From Dechloromonas denitrificans (GTDB lineage: Bacteria > Pseudomonadota > Gammaproteobacteria > Burkholderiales > Rhodocyclaceae), in contig NZ_LODL01000007.1 of NCBI RefSeq assembly GCF_001551835.1, forward strand, positions 1 through 64,000: a stretch of DNA of 64,000 bases. The letters are read 5' to 3'. The translations under genes were made by a program, and so were the position numbers. This document shows, in pieces, positions 1-7,786 of this stretch. Numbering within the stretch: the first letter of the stretch is position 1; the number at the start of each line of letters is the position of its first letter. The notes below the pieces were generated by a model. That model was given only the letters and a program-made list of their open reading frames with translations, did no database searches and was not told the DNA's origin.

Positions 1-32
1 TTCCGCTCGCGAAAGTAGGTCACCGCCAGGCT
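1..32 (+). rRNA. rrf: 5S ribosomal RNA, 3' end only
   Basis: The first bases match the closing part of a bacterial 5S rRNA: the GCGAAAGTAGGTCACC segment followed by the GCCAGGCT 3' terminal helix strand. The rest lies before the window. A strong hairpin follows 10 bases later, as expected after an rRNA operon. The exact 3' end is uncertain by a few bases. Confidence 0.75.
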
Positions 33-42
33 CCCAATACCC

Positions 43-74
43 AAAGCCCCTTCTGCATTCGCAGACGGGGCTTT
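43..74 (+). terminator. Terminator after the rRNA operon
   Basis: AAAGCCCC pairs with GGGGCTTT and an inner TCTGC/GCAGA extends the stem around a four-base loop. Its place directly after the 5S end fits a strong rRNA operon terminator. Confidence 0.75.
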
Positions 75-138
75 CGGCATTCCTGCAGCGGAAAATACAA
101 AGCGCCGCCTTGGCAAGATTGCTTCGTTTGTCACCAAT

Positions 139-177
139 AAAAATGCCAGCCAGGTTTTAAGCCTGGCCGGCATTTTT
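139..177. terminator. Bidirectional terminator between 5S and fabI
   Basis: AAAAATGCC and GCCAGG pair with CCTGGC and GGCATTTTT around a short loop. A-run and T-run flank the stem, so it can stop transcription from both sides: rRNA readthrough and the converging fabI gene. Confidence 0.8.
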
Positions 178-209
178 GCGCGGTGAGCGCAGGTAATGCT
201 TTTGGTTTT

Positions 210-1007
210 TTAGGCGGGGAGCGGGTCGGCGTTGCCCAAGGCGACGGTGTTCATGCCGCCATCGACGTACATGATTTCGCCGGTGATCCCGCTTGCCAGA
301 TCGGAGAGCATGAAGGCGGCGGCATTGCCGACTTCTTCAATGGTCACGTTTCGGCGCAGCGGAGCATTGTGCGAGTTATAGGCGAGCAGTTTGCCGAAGT
401 TGCCGATGCCGGAAGCGGCCAGCGTCTTGATCGGGCCGGCTGAAATGGCGTTGGCACGAATACCTTCAGGGCCGAGGCAGAAGGCCAGGTAGCGGGTTGC
501 CGCTTCCAGGCTGGCCTTGGCCAGGCCCATGGTGTTGTAGTTCGGCATGGTCCGCTCGGCACCGAGGTAGGAGAGGGCGAGCGCTGCGCTCTTGCGGCCC
601 TGCATCATCGGCCGTGCGGCTTTGACCAGCGCCGGGTAGCTGTACGAAGAGATTTCGTGGGCGATGCGGAAGGCATCGCGGGTGATGCCGTTCAGGAAGT
701 CACCTTCGATGGCTTCGGTCGGCGCGTAGGCAATGGAGTGCACCAAGCCATCGAGACCGTCCCAGTGTTTGCCCAGTTCGACGAACAGGTTGTCGATTTG
801 TTCATCGCTACCGACGTCGACCGGGATGGTGATATCGCTGCCAAATTCGGCAGCAAATTTCTTGATGCGGTCTTCGAAGCGCTCGTTCTGGTACGTGAAG
901 GCGAGTTGAGCGCCTTCACGGTGACAGGCCTTGGCGATGCCGTAGGCAATGGAGTGCTTGGACAGCAGACCGGTGATCAGAATTTTCTTGTCGGCGAGAA
1001 AGCCCAT
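210..1007 (-). CDS. fabI: Enoyl-[acyl-carrier-protein] reductase (NADH)
   Basis: The product catalyses the last reduction of each fatty-acid elongation cycle, trans-2-enoyl-ACP to acyl-ACP with NADH, in the cytosol. The 265-residue protein has the family's usual length. The nucleotide-binding start [13 protein letters not shown] (about residues 13-25) is the FabI version of the SDR glycine motif. The catalytic Tyr157 and Lys164 lie in the YX6K pattern, with the second active-site tyrosine at 147, one residue off E. coli numbering. The ATG start is followed at once by the expected N-terminal strand. It stands alone, converging on the rRNA terminator, with a divergent-free upstream gap of 43 bases to the ETF dehydrogenase stop, so the two could be cotranscribed. 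Confidence 0.97.
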   Translation of the reverse strand: MGFLADKKILITGLLSKHSIAYGIAKACHREGAQLAFTYQNERFEDRIKKFAAEFGSDITIPVDVGSDEQIDNLFVELGKHWDGLDGLVHSIAYAPTEAIEGDFLNGITRDAFRIAHEISSYSYPALVKAARPMMQGRKSAALALSYLGAERTMPNYNTMGLAKASLEAATRYLAFCLGPEGIRANAISAGPIKTLAASGIGNFGKLLAYNSHNAPLRRNVTIEEVGNAAAFMLSDLASGITGEIMYVDGGMNTVALGNADPLPA

Positions 1008-1050
1008 GTGTTGTTCTCCCTTAGGGGTTTAGCCTTGAGATTATAAAGCA

Positions 1051-2697
1051 TCACATGTTCGGATAGGTTGGCCCTTCACCGCCTTGTGGCACGACCCAGT
1101 TGATATTTTGCGTTGGATCCTTGATATCGCAGGTTTTGCAGTGCACACAATTCTGCGCGTTGATCTGCAAACGGGGATTTTGGCCACTTTCATCACGCAG
1201 GATTTCATAAACACCGGCCGGGCAGAAGCGCTGTTCCGGGGCGTCGTATTGCGCCAGATTGACGGTGATCGGTACGGCGGCATCCTTCAGTTGCAGGTGG
1301 CAGGGTTGGTCTTCTTCGTGGTTGGTGCTCGACAGGAAGACCGAGGACAGGCGATCGAAGGTGAGCACGCCATCCGGTTTGGGATAGCTGATCGGCGGGC
1401 AGTCGGCGGCCAGTTTCAGCTTGGCGTGGTCAGGCGTGGTGTTATGCAAGGTCCACGGTGCCTTGCCGCCAAAGACGAGCTGGTCGATGCCAAACATGAT
1501 CGAGCCGAGTTTCAGACCCTTGTTCATCCACGGCTTGAAGTTGCGCGCCTGGTGCAGTTCGTCGTAGAGCCAGCTTTGTTTGAAGGCTTCGGGGTAGGCG
1601 GTCAGTTCGTCGTGCTGGCGTTCGCCGGCCAGCGCTTCGAAGCAGGCTTCGGCAGCCAGCATGCCGGACTTGATGGCGCAGTGCGAGCCTTTGATGCGTG
1701 CGGCGTTGAGGAAGCCGGCATCGTCGCCGACCAGGACGCCGCCCGGGAAAGTCAGTTTGGGTAGGGACTGGATACCGCCGGCGGTCAGGGCGCGGGCGCC
1801 GTAGGCGATGCGTTTGCCGCCTTCGAGGAATTTGCGGATTTCCGGATGCGTCTTGAAGCGCTGGAATTCTTCAAAGGGGGCCAGGTGAGGATTGCTGTAG
1901 CCGAGACCGACGACGAAGCCGACGGCGACCTGATTGTTTTCGAGATGGTAGAGAAAGCCGCCGCCGTAGGTGGCGGAATCCATTGGCCAGCCGCCGCTGT
2001 GGACGACCAGACCGAGCTGGTGCTTGGCCGGATCGATTTCCCAGAGTTCCTTGAGGCCGATGCCATAGGTTTGCGGATCAACCCCTTCGTTAAGGTTGAA
2101 CTGGGCCTGCAACTGCTTGCCGAGATGGCCGCGACAGCCTTCGGCGAAGAAGGTGTATTTGCCGTGCAGTTCCATGCCCAGCTGGAAATTCGGGCCTTCG
2201 GAGCCATCATGCAGGCGGCCCATGTCGCCGGTGGCGACGCCTTTGACGGCGCCCTGTTCGTTGAACAGCACTTCGGAACCGGCAAAGCCCGGGTAGATTT
2301 CGACGCCGAGGGCTTCGGCCTGTTCGCCCAACCAGCGGCAAACGTTGCCGAGCGAAATGACGTAGTTGCCTTCATTGTGAAAGCACTTCGGCAGCAGGCT
2401 GTTCGGGATTTTGGTGGCGCCGTCTTCGGAGAGAATGAAGAAGCGGTCTTCGGAAACCGGGGCATTCAGCGGTGCGCCGTCTGCCTTCCAGTTGGGGAGC
2501 AGTTCGGTCAACGCGCGTGGGTCCATGACGGCGCCTGATAAAATATGCGCGCCGATTTCGGCGCCTTTCTCGATCAGGCAGACCGAGAGGTCGGTGCCTT
2601 TTTCTGCCGCCTGCTGTTTCAGCCGGATCGCCGAGGCCAGACCGGCCGGTCCGCCGCCAACGATGACGACGTCGAATTCCATGGCTTCGCGTTCCAT
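1051..2697 (-). CDS. etfD: Electron transfer flavoprotein-ubiquinone oxidoreductase
   Basis: This membrane-associated dehydrogenase passes electrons from reduced electron transfer flavoprotein to ubiquinone, linking beta-oxidation and amino-acid catabolism to respiration. The 548-residue product is full length. It opens with an FAD-binding GGGPAG motif near residue 15. The C-terminus carries the 4Fe-4S cluster cysteines (CPAGVYE, then NCVHCKTCDIKDP) and ends in the family's typical GGEGPTYPNM tail. An ATG at 2697 follows a GGAGAC ribosome-binding site. Because this enzyme also feeds electrons in flavin-based bifurcation in some diazotrophs, its presence fits, but does not prove, a link to the nif functions elsewhere in the window. 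No fixAB genes are visible. Confidence 0.95.
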   Translation of the reverse strand: MEREAMEFDVVIVGGGPAGLASAIRLKQQAAEKGTDLSVCLIEKGAEIGAHILSGAVMDPRALTELLPNWKADGAPLNAPVSEDRFFILSEDGATKIPNSLLPKCFHNEGNYVISLGNVCRWLGEQAEALGVEIYPGFAGSEVLFNEQGAVKGVATGDMGRLHDGSEGPNFQLGMELHGKYTFFAEGCRGHLGKQLQAQFNLNEGVDPQTYGIGLKELWEIDPAKHQLGLVVHSGGWPMDSATYGGGFLYHLENNQVAVGFVVGLGYSNPHLAPFEEFQRFKTHPEIRKFLEGGKRIAYGARALTAGGIQSLPKLTFPGGVLVGDDAGFLNAARIKGSHCAIKSGMLAAEACFEALAGERQHDELTAYPEAFKQSWLYDELHQARNFKPWMNKGLKLGSIMFGIDQLVFGGKAPWTLHNTTPDHAKLKLAADCPPISYPKPDGVLTFDRLSSVFLSSTNHEEDQPCHLQLKDAAVPITVNLAQYDAPEQRFCPAGVYEILRDESGQNPRLQINAQNCVHCKTCDIKDPTQNINWVVPQGGEGPTYPNM

Positions 2698-2799
2698 GAT
2701 GTCTCCTGTATTTAGTTTGTATTTGGTTGGTTGTTACGTTGTAAACAATACGGTACAGTATGGAAACGCATTGATCAACCCCTCTTGAATTTCAAAGAC

Positions 2800-3210
2800 A
2801 TGGAACACAAAAAGAAACTTATCCACGTAACAAAGATGCCTATTCGCTGGGGCGACATGGATGCCTATGGTCATGTCAATAATACGGTTTACTTTCGCTA
2901 CATGGAGCAAGCCCGGGTCGAGTGGATCGAGGAGATGAAGGTTCCGGTGCGGCCGGGCGGCGATGGGCCGGTGATCATCAATGCCGCTTGCACCTTCCTG
3001 ATCCCGATGACTTATCCGGGCATGGTCGAGGTGCGGACCTACGTGGGCTATCCCGGGCGTTCCAGCGTGCAGACGCATGTTGAAATGCGTATCGAGGGTG
3101 ACGAGCGGATTTACGCCGAGGGTGCGGCCAAGGTGGTCTGGATGAATACGCAGACCGGAAAATCGGTGCCCTTGCCGGATCATGTGCGGGCGGCACTGGA
3201 AGCGGAGTAA
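2800..3210 (+). CDS. Acyl-CoA thioesterase, hotdog fold (YbgC/4HBT type)
   Basis: Predicted to hydrolyse acyl-CoA thioesters. The 136-residue protein has the 4-hydroxybenzoyl-CoA thioesterase signature RWGDMDAYGHVNNTVYFRY near residues 14-32, including the catalytic aspartate and the HVNN turn. The start is chosen at ATG 2800, because translation from 2731 would add 23 residues with no counterpart in the family. The gene is divergent from the ETF dehydrogenase, which suggests a related role in acyl-CoA turnover. It lies 35 bases before dgt and is probably cotranscribed with it. The precise substrate cannot be told from sequence. Confidence 0.85.
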   Translation: MEHKKKLIHVTKMPIRWGDMDAYGHVNNTVYFRYMEQARVEWIEEMKVPVRPGGDGPVIINAACTFLIPMTYPGMVEVRTYVGYPGRSSVQTHVEMRIEGDERIYAEGAAKVVWMNTQTGKSVPLPDHVRAALEAE

Positions 3211-3245
3211 ACTCGCGGCCCATTGCATCGAGACTTCTGAATAGC

Positions 3246-4592
3246 ATGGGCAAACGAAAAATCTGGGAAAAGCTGTTGTCGGCCGACCGCCTGGGCGCCG
3301 GCAAGGCGCCGGGAACGCCGGAGCGCACGGCTTTTCAGCAGGATTACGACCGCATCGTCTTTACTTCCGCCTTCCGCCGCATGAAGGACAAGACACAGGT
3401 TTTCCCGCTCTCGAAGAGCGATTACGTGCGTACCCGCCTGACCCACAGCCTGGAAACGAGTTGCGTCGGCCGTTCGCTCGGCGCCGTGGTCGGGCGCGAG
3501 ATCATTGCCCGGCATGGCTTGCAGCACGTCGAGTCGGGCGATTTCGGGGCGATTGTCGCGGCCGCCTGTCTGGCGCACGACATTGGCAATCCGCCTTTCG
3601 GTCACGCCGGTGAGGATGCCATTCGCGAGTGGTTCCGCACCTCCGATTTGCTGGAACGGCATCAATTCACGCCGGCGCAGCGTGCCGACTTCGAGCGTTA
3701 CGAAGGCAACGCCCAAGGCTTTCGCATCGTGACGCGCCTGCAAAGCCCGGCCAACCCGGGCTTGCAGCTGACCAGCGCGGTGCTGGCGACCTTCACCAAG
3801 TATCCGCGGCCGTCTGATATCGGTACGGACGAGCTTGATGGCAAGAGTGCCAAGAAGTTTGGTTTCTTTCAGCAGGATGCTGCCGCTTTTCAGCAAGTCG
3901 CGTGGTCGACCGGTCTGATCGAGCGAATTCCGGGTACGGTCTGGCGGCGCCACCCGCTGGCCTTCTTGGTCGAGGTGGCGGACGACACCTGTTATCTGAT
4001 TGTCGATCTCGAAGATGCGGCCAAGCTCGGTTTTGTGCCCTACAAGGATGCCGAACTGCTGCTCGCCGACCTGGCCGGCAGCACGGTGAATGGTGGGCGG
4101 CTGGAGCGTCTGCACGATCCGAAGGAGCGTCTCGAATACCTGCGCGCCAAGGCCATCGGCCGCCTGCTGGAAAGTGCGGCCTCGGTCTTCCTCGAAAACG
4201 AGAATGCCATCCTGAATGGCGAGTTCGATGAGGAACTGCTTGAGCAGTCGCCGATCGCCATCCCGTTGCAGGCTGTGCTTCGCTTGGCCAAGGAAACGAT
4301 CTACACGGCGCGGCCGGCGCTGGAGATCGAGACGGCGGGCTTTGAAGTGCTAGGTGCATTGCTTGGCCTGTTCAGCAATGCCGTCGAGGCCAGGGCCGGG
4401 CATGGTCGCTTCACGACCCGCGACCGCATGCTGCTCAAGCTGTTGCCGACGCAATTCCTCGGCCATGGCGGCGAGCCGGACCCCGATCCCTATATCCGCC
4501 TGCTGCAGGTCGCCGATTTCGTGGCCGGGATGACCGACTCCTACGCCATTGATATGTTCCGCAAGCTGAAGGGCTTCGACCTGCCGACCTGA
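3246..4592 (+). CDS. dgt: Deoxyguanosinetriphosphate triphosphohydrolase-like protein
   Basis: A cytosolic HD-domain dNTPase that removes tripolyphosphate from deoxynucleoside triphosphates, helping to balance dNTP pools. The 448-residue protein carries the HD metal-binding set: RLTHSLET around residue 62, then CLAHDIGNPPFGH around residue 108. The long C-terminal part is typical of the dGTPase-like group rather than of short HD phosphohydrolases. The ATG is well supported by the conserved N-terminal DYDRIVFTSAFRRM segment. It ends only three bases from a convergent small gene, so no terminator separates them. Confidence 0.9.
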   Translation: MGKRKIWEKLLSADRLGAGKAPGTPERTAFQQDYDRIVFTSAFRRMKDKTQVFPLSKSDYVRTRLTHSLETSCVGRSLGAVVGREIIARHGLQHVESGDFGAIVAAACLAHDIGNPPFGHAGEDAIREWFRTSDLLERHQFTPAQRADFERYEGNAQGFRIVTRLQSPANPGLQLTSAVLATFTKYPRPSDIGTDELDGKSAKKFGFFQQDAAAFQQVAWSTGLIERIPGTVWRRHPLAFLVEVADDTCYLIVDLEDAAKLGFVPYKDAELLLADLAGSTVNGGRLERLHDPKERLEYLRAKAIGRLLESAASVFLENENAILNGEFDEELLEQSPIAIPLQAVLRLAKETIYTARPALEIETAGFEVLGALLGLFSNAVEARAGHGRFTTRDRMLLKLLPTQFLGHGGEPDPDPYIRLLQVADFVAGMTDSYAIDMFRKLKGFDLPT

Positions 4593-4595
4593 GGC

Positions 4596-4901
4596 TTACT
4601 TGAGCGCCGCCAGGAAACGCTGGCGGGCGGCTTCCAGTTCCGGCTGGGCAGACTCGCCGAGCAGGGCGCTGCAGGTGCCGTAGAAGTCGTTGAAGGCGGC
4701 CTTGACGGCTTTCTCGTCCAGTTTGCGGCGAAGACCGGGTTTGTCTTCCGTCGCCGGCAGGTCGAGCGGCTTGAGGTGGGCGTAGCGCGGAATCATGCAC
4801 TGGCCGCCTTGTTCGGAGGAGGCCGTCAGCGGCCCGGTTTTGACGAAGACCTTGCCTTCGAATTCGAAGCGGCCGCCGAGCGGGATGTGTTGTAGCTTCA
4901 T
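4596..4901 (-). CDS. Conserved small protein of unknown function
   Basis: I do not recognise a named family. The 101-residue product begins with a short, probably beta-rich segment (PLGGRFEFEGKVFVKTGPL), then a CMIPRYAHLKPL stretch, and ends in a charged helix. It has no signal peptide or membrane segment, so it is probably cytosolic. It is divergent from lexA, sharing a 136-base intergenic region that holds the LexA box. The box lies about 95 bases from its start, so SOS control is possible but not shown. Codon use looks like its neighbours, and the ORF is preceded by a GGAG-type ribosome-binding site, so it is very likely a real gene. Confidence 0.75.
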   Translation of the reverse strand: MKLQHIPLGGRFEFEGKVFVKTGPLTASSEQGGQCMIPRYAHLKPLDLPATEDKPGLRRKLDEKAVKAAFNDFYGTCSALLGESAQPELEAARQRFLAALK

Positions 4902-4996
4902 GGTCGGTACTCCTTGGTGCAGGCCGCGATAGTAGCAGTTTGCCGCAAGCGGTTTCCGGCCTCAACGAGCAATCTCCACTTGCCAAAAAGCCAATA

Positions 4997-5012
4997 CTGT
5001 ACAAAAATACAG
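4997..5012. promoter_or_regulatory. LexA (SOS) box upstream of lexA-imuAB-dnaE2
   Basis: CTG-N10-CAG with sequence CTGTACAAAAATACAG, embedded in TACTGTACAAAAATACAGTC. It is nearly identical to the proteobacterial SOS consensus and centred about 33 bases before the lexA start. It should give autorepression of lexA and damage induction of the whole mutagenesis cassette. Confidence 0.93.
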
Positions 5013-5037
5013 TCAATGGTTTTTAGCGGAGCAGGCC

Positions 5038-5643
5038 ATGAAACTCACGCCACGTCAGCAGGAAATTCTCGACTTCATCAAAAGCACCCTGGAGGTGCTC
5101 GGTGCGCCACCGACGCGCATGGAAATTTCCAGTGCCTTTGGCTTTGCTTCGCCCAATGCGGCCGAAGATCACCTCAAGGCGCTGGCCAAAAAAGGCGCCA
5201 TCGTGCTCGAACCGGGCTCGGCACGCGGTATCCGGCTGGTCGAACAGCTCGGCTTGCCGCTGATCGGCATGGTCGCCGCCGGTTCGCCGATTCTCGCCGT
5301 CGAAAACGTGCAGGGGCGCTATGCGCTGGATGCCGGCCTGTTCAGCCCGCGGGCCGATTTCCTGCTCAAGGTGCGCGGCCTGTCGATGATCAATGCCGGC
5401 ATTTGCGATGGCGATCTGCTCGCCGTGCACAAAACGACGCAGGCTCGCGACGGGCAGATCGTCGTCGCCCGTCTCGATGAAGAGGTTACGGTCAAGCGCC
5501 TGCAGCGCAGCAAGGGCGAGATTCATCTGATTGCCGAGAATCCGGATTTCCAGCCGATCATCGTTCATCCGGAAGAGGTCGACTTTGCCATCGAAGGCAT
5601 TGCGGTCGGCCTGATTCGCGGGGCGATCAGCACCCTGTCATGA
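5038..5643 (+). CDS. lexA: LexA repressor
   Basis: Transcriptional repressor of the SOS response that self-cleaves when RecA filaments form. The 201-residue protein has an N-terminal winged helix-turn-helix (residues about 5-65) and the S24 latent protease domain. The cleavage bond is Ala81-Gly82 in MVAAGSP. The catalytic serine is Ser116 in RGLSM and the lysine is Lys153 in TVKRL, all at the usual spacing. A GGAG ribosome-binding site precedes ATG 5038. Its stop overlaps the imuA start in ATGA, giving translational coupling. This gene heads the mutagenesis cassette, the arrangement known for LexA copies linked to imuA-imuB-dnaE2. Whether another lexA exists elsewhere in the genome cannot be seen here. 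Confidence 0.97.
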   Translation: MKLTPRQQEILDFIKSTLEVLGAPPTRMEISSAFGFASPNAAEDHLKALAKKGAIVLEPGSARGIRLVEQLGLPLIGMVAAGSPILAVENVQGRYALDAGLFSPRADFLLKVRGLSMINAGICDGDLLAVHKTTQARDGQIVVARLDEEVTVKRLQRSKGEIHLIAENPDFQPIIVHPEEVDFAIEGIAVGLIRGAISTLS

Positions 5644-6353
5644 GCGCCATGCCGTTGCCGACCGCTTTGGCTGACGTGCTGGCCAGAGGCGATGTCTGGC
5701 GCGGCGATACGCTGGCCACCCTGCCGGAAAGCGCGATTCCGAGCGGCCACCCAGAACTCGATGCCGAGTTGCCGGGCGGCGGCTGGCCGCGGGGAAACCT
5801 GACCGAAATCCTCGTCGACCGCAGCGGTTTCGGCGAAATGAGCTTGTTGCTGCCGGCCCTGGCTAGTCTGTCGAACGCCGGTGGCTGGCTGGCGCTGGTC
5901 GCGCCGCCCTGGATGCCGCACGCCCCGGCTTGGGCGGCAGCCGGTCTGGCGCTCGAACGTCTGGTGGTGCTGCCGGCGGGCAAGCAAACGGCCTGGTCGG
6001 TCGAACAGCTGCTGGCCTGTGGCGGTTTTGCCGGCGTGCTGGCCTGGCCGGGGGCCGGTATCGATGCACGGGCTCTGCGCCGTCTGCAGGTGGCGGCGGA
6101 AGGACGGCCGGTTTTTGCCTGTTTGTGGCGGTCGACCGCAGCCGCCGCCTCGCCATCGCCGGCCCCCTTGCGGCTCGAACTGGCGGCGGCTGAAAACAGC
6201 CTGTCGGTGCGCATTCTCAAGCGGCGTGGCCGACCGGCGGCGCAGCCGCTTCATTTGTCCCTACCTCGCCCCGGGAGATCCGTTCGTGCTCTGGCTGGCC
6301 CTGCACTTTCCCCTGCTGCCGCTCGAAGCGCTGCCCTTGCGGCAGTCGCCTAG
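5640..6353 (+). CDS. imuA: ImuA, SOS mutasome accessory protein (RecA/SulA-like)
   Basis: ImuA works with ImuB and DnaE2 (ImuC) in damage-induced mutagenesis, binding RecA and assembling the translesion complex. The 237-residue product has the family's start, where a short helix precedes [23 protein letters not shown] (here residues about 35-57), a degenerate RecA core without a proper Walker A. It overlaps lexA by four bases (ATGA). Its last 68 bases overlap the proposed imuB start. The C-terminal tail, rich in Ala and Pro, is probably disordered. Function is assigned from position and family resemblance, and identity as ImuA is firm. Confidence 0.9.
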   Translation: MSAMPLPTALADVLARGDVWRGDTLATLPESAIPSGHPELDAELPGGGWPRGNLTEILVDRSGFGEMSLLLPALASLSNAGGWLALVAPPWMPHAPAWAAAGLALERLVVLPAGKQTAWSVEQLLACGGFAGVLAWPGAGIDARALRRLQVAAEGRPVFACLWRSTAAAASPSPAPLRLELAAAENSLSVRILKRRGRPAAQPLHLSLPRPGRSVRALAGPALSPAAARSAALAAVA

Positions 6354-7770
6354 CGCACTGGTCAGTCGCGGGCGGGTGGTGTGCGGCGATGCAGCGGCGG
6401 CCGCTGCCGGCGTCGCACCCGGCCAGAAACTGTCGACGGCATTGGGTTTGCAGCCGGGGCTGGCGGTTTTCGAGCGCGATGCCGCCGCTGAAAGCACGGC
6501 GCTGGAAAGCCTGGCCTGCTGGGCCGGCCGCTTTACGCCGACGGTCAGCCTGTTGCCGCCGGATGCCTTGCTCCTTGAAATCGGCGGTTGCCTGCGGCTT
6601 TTCGGCGGCCTGTTGGCGATTGTCGAGGCGGTGCAGGCCGGCTGCCGGACGCAGTTCTATTCCCTGTCCTGGGCCACGGCGCCGACGCCGCTTGCCGCGC
6701 TCTGGCTGGCGCGAGCCGGGGCGGCCAGTTTGTGCGCCGAACCGGTCGAGATGCAGCGTGCCCTGGCTCTTTTGCCTTGCGCGGTTGCCGGCTGGCCGGC
6801 CGAGGTGCAGGCCCGGCTCGATGCCTTCGGCCTGCAGCGACTGGGAGATCTGCGTGCCTTGCCGGCGGCCGGCCTGCGCCGGCGGCTTGGCAATGCGCCG
6901 CTGGATGATCTGAGCCGGGCCTGGGGCGAGTTGCCGCATCCGCAAAAGCCTTTCGTTTTTCCGGAGACCTTCAGTCAGAAGATCGAGTTGCCGGCCCGGG
7001 TCGAGCATGCCGAGGCGCTCGCCTTTGCCGGGCAGCGCCTGTTCGCGGCGCTGGCCGGTTGGCTGCAGGGGCGGCAGTTGCTGGTCCGGGCCTGCGCCTT
7101 GCATTTGACGCACGACGATGGCTCGAGCAGCGCCTTGCCGTTGCGCTTTGCCGAGCCGGCGGCCGACGAGGGGCGTTTTGCCCGCCTGCTGCGCGAATAT
7201 CTGGGGCGTTGGCAACTGGCGGCGCCGGTCGAGGCGATGCAACTGGTGGCGGACGAGGTGGTGGCCAAGCCCGGCGCCAGCGCCCCCTTGTTCGATCAGG
7301 CCGTGGCCGGGGAGGGGGCGCTGCTTTGCCTGGAGCGCCTGCAGGCTCGCCTGGGGCCGGGCGCCGTTCAGGTGCTGGGCGCCGCGCCTGATTACCGGCC
7401 GGAATGCGCGACGCGTCGGCAGGCGGCGCTGGCGGATTTTGCCGTTTCGGCGGTGTCGACCGCCGGACTCCAGGCCGCCCGTCCGCTCTGGCTGCTGCCG
7501 GCGCCGCAACCCCTGGCCGAACGGGCGGACGGCCCGCACTGGCATGGGCCGTTGAAATTGCTGTCGCGGGCCGAGCGGCTGGAAAGCGGCTGGTGGGATG
7601 AGGGGGAAATGCAGGGGGAAATGCAGGGGGAAATGCAGGCCGGAGCGACGTCCGCGGCGACGGCGGGCGATGTCAGGCGCGACTATTTCGTCGCCCGCAA
7701 TGCGCAGGGCCAGTGGGCCTGGATTTTCCGCGACGCGGAAGGCTGGTTCCTGCACGGCCTGTTTGCCTGA
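6286..7770 (+). CDS. imuB: ImuB, Y-family DNA polymerase-like protein
   Basis: ImuB is an inactive Y-family polymerase homologue that acts as the hub of the ImuABC mutasome, binding the sliding clamp. I start it at GTG 6286, which follows a GGGAG ribosome-binding site and gives the family's typical opening [15 protein letters not shown]. The open frame extends further upstream, but there it only overlaps imuA. The product is 494 residues. The polymerase acidic catalytic residues expected after the first strand (DxD in active enzymes) are not obvious, matching the inactive ImuB group. Near residue 440 a perfect triplicated GEMQ repeat occurs. The gene sits between imuA and dnaE2 in the SOS cassette. 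Confidence 0.9.
   Translation: MLWLALHFPLLPLEALPLRQSPSALVSRGRVVCGDAAAAAAGVAPGQKLSTALGLQPGLAVFERDAAAESTALESLACWAGRFTPTVSLLPPDALLLEIGGCLRLFGGLLAIVEAVQAGCRTQFYSLSWATAPTPLAALWLARAGAASLCAEPVEMQRALALLPCAVAGWPAEVQARLDAFGLQRLGDLRALPAAGLRRRLGNAPLDDLSRAWGELPHPQKPFVFPETFSQKIELPARVEHAEALAFAGQRLFAALAGWLQGRQLLVRACALHLTHDDGSSSALPLRFAEPAADEGRFARLLREYLGRWQLAAPVEAMQLVADEVVAKPGASAPLFDQAVAGEGALLCLERLQARLGPGAVQVLGAAPDYRPECATRRQAALADFAVSAVSTAGLQAARPLWLLPAPQPLAERADGPHWHGPLKLLSRAERLESGWWDEGEMQGEMQGEMQAGATSAATAGDVRRDYFVARNAQGQWAWIFRDAEGWFLHGLFA
7602..7637 (+). repeat. Tandem 12-bp repeat, three perfect units, inside imuB
   Basis: The unit GGGGGAAATGCA occurs three times in a row without mismatch. It encodes three GEMQ units in a probably disordered linker of ImuB. 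Being a multiple of three, copy-number changes would keep the frame. Confidence 0.9.
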
Positions 7771-7786
7771 ACGCCGGGAGGGTACG

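Noticed and set aside
2731..2799. Upstream start for the thioesterase
   Set aside because: The extra 23 residues are not family-like and overlap the divergent promoter; ATG 2800 gives the normal length.
7602..7637. Tandem repeat as a CRISPR or origin iteron
   Set aside because: It is an in-frame coding repeat of 12 bases within imuB.
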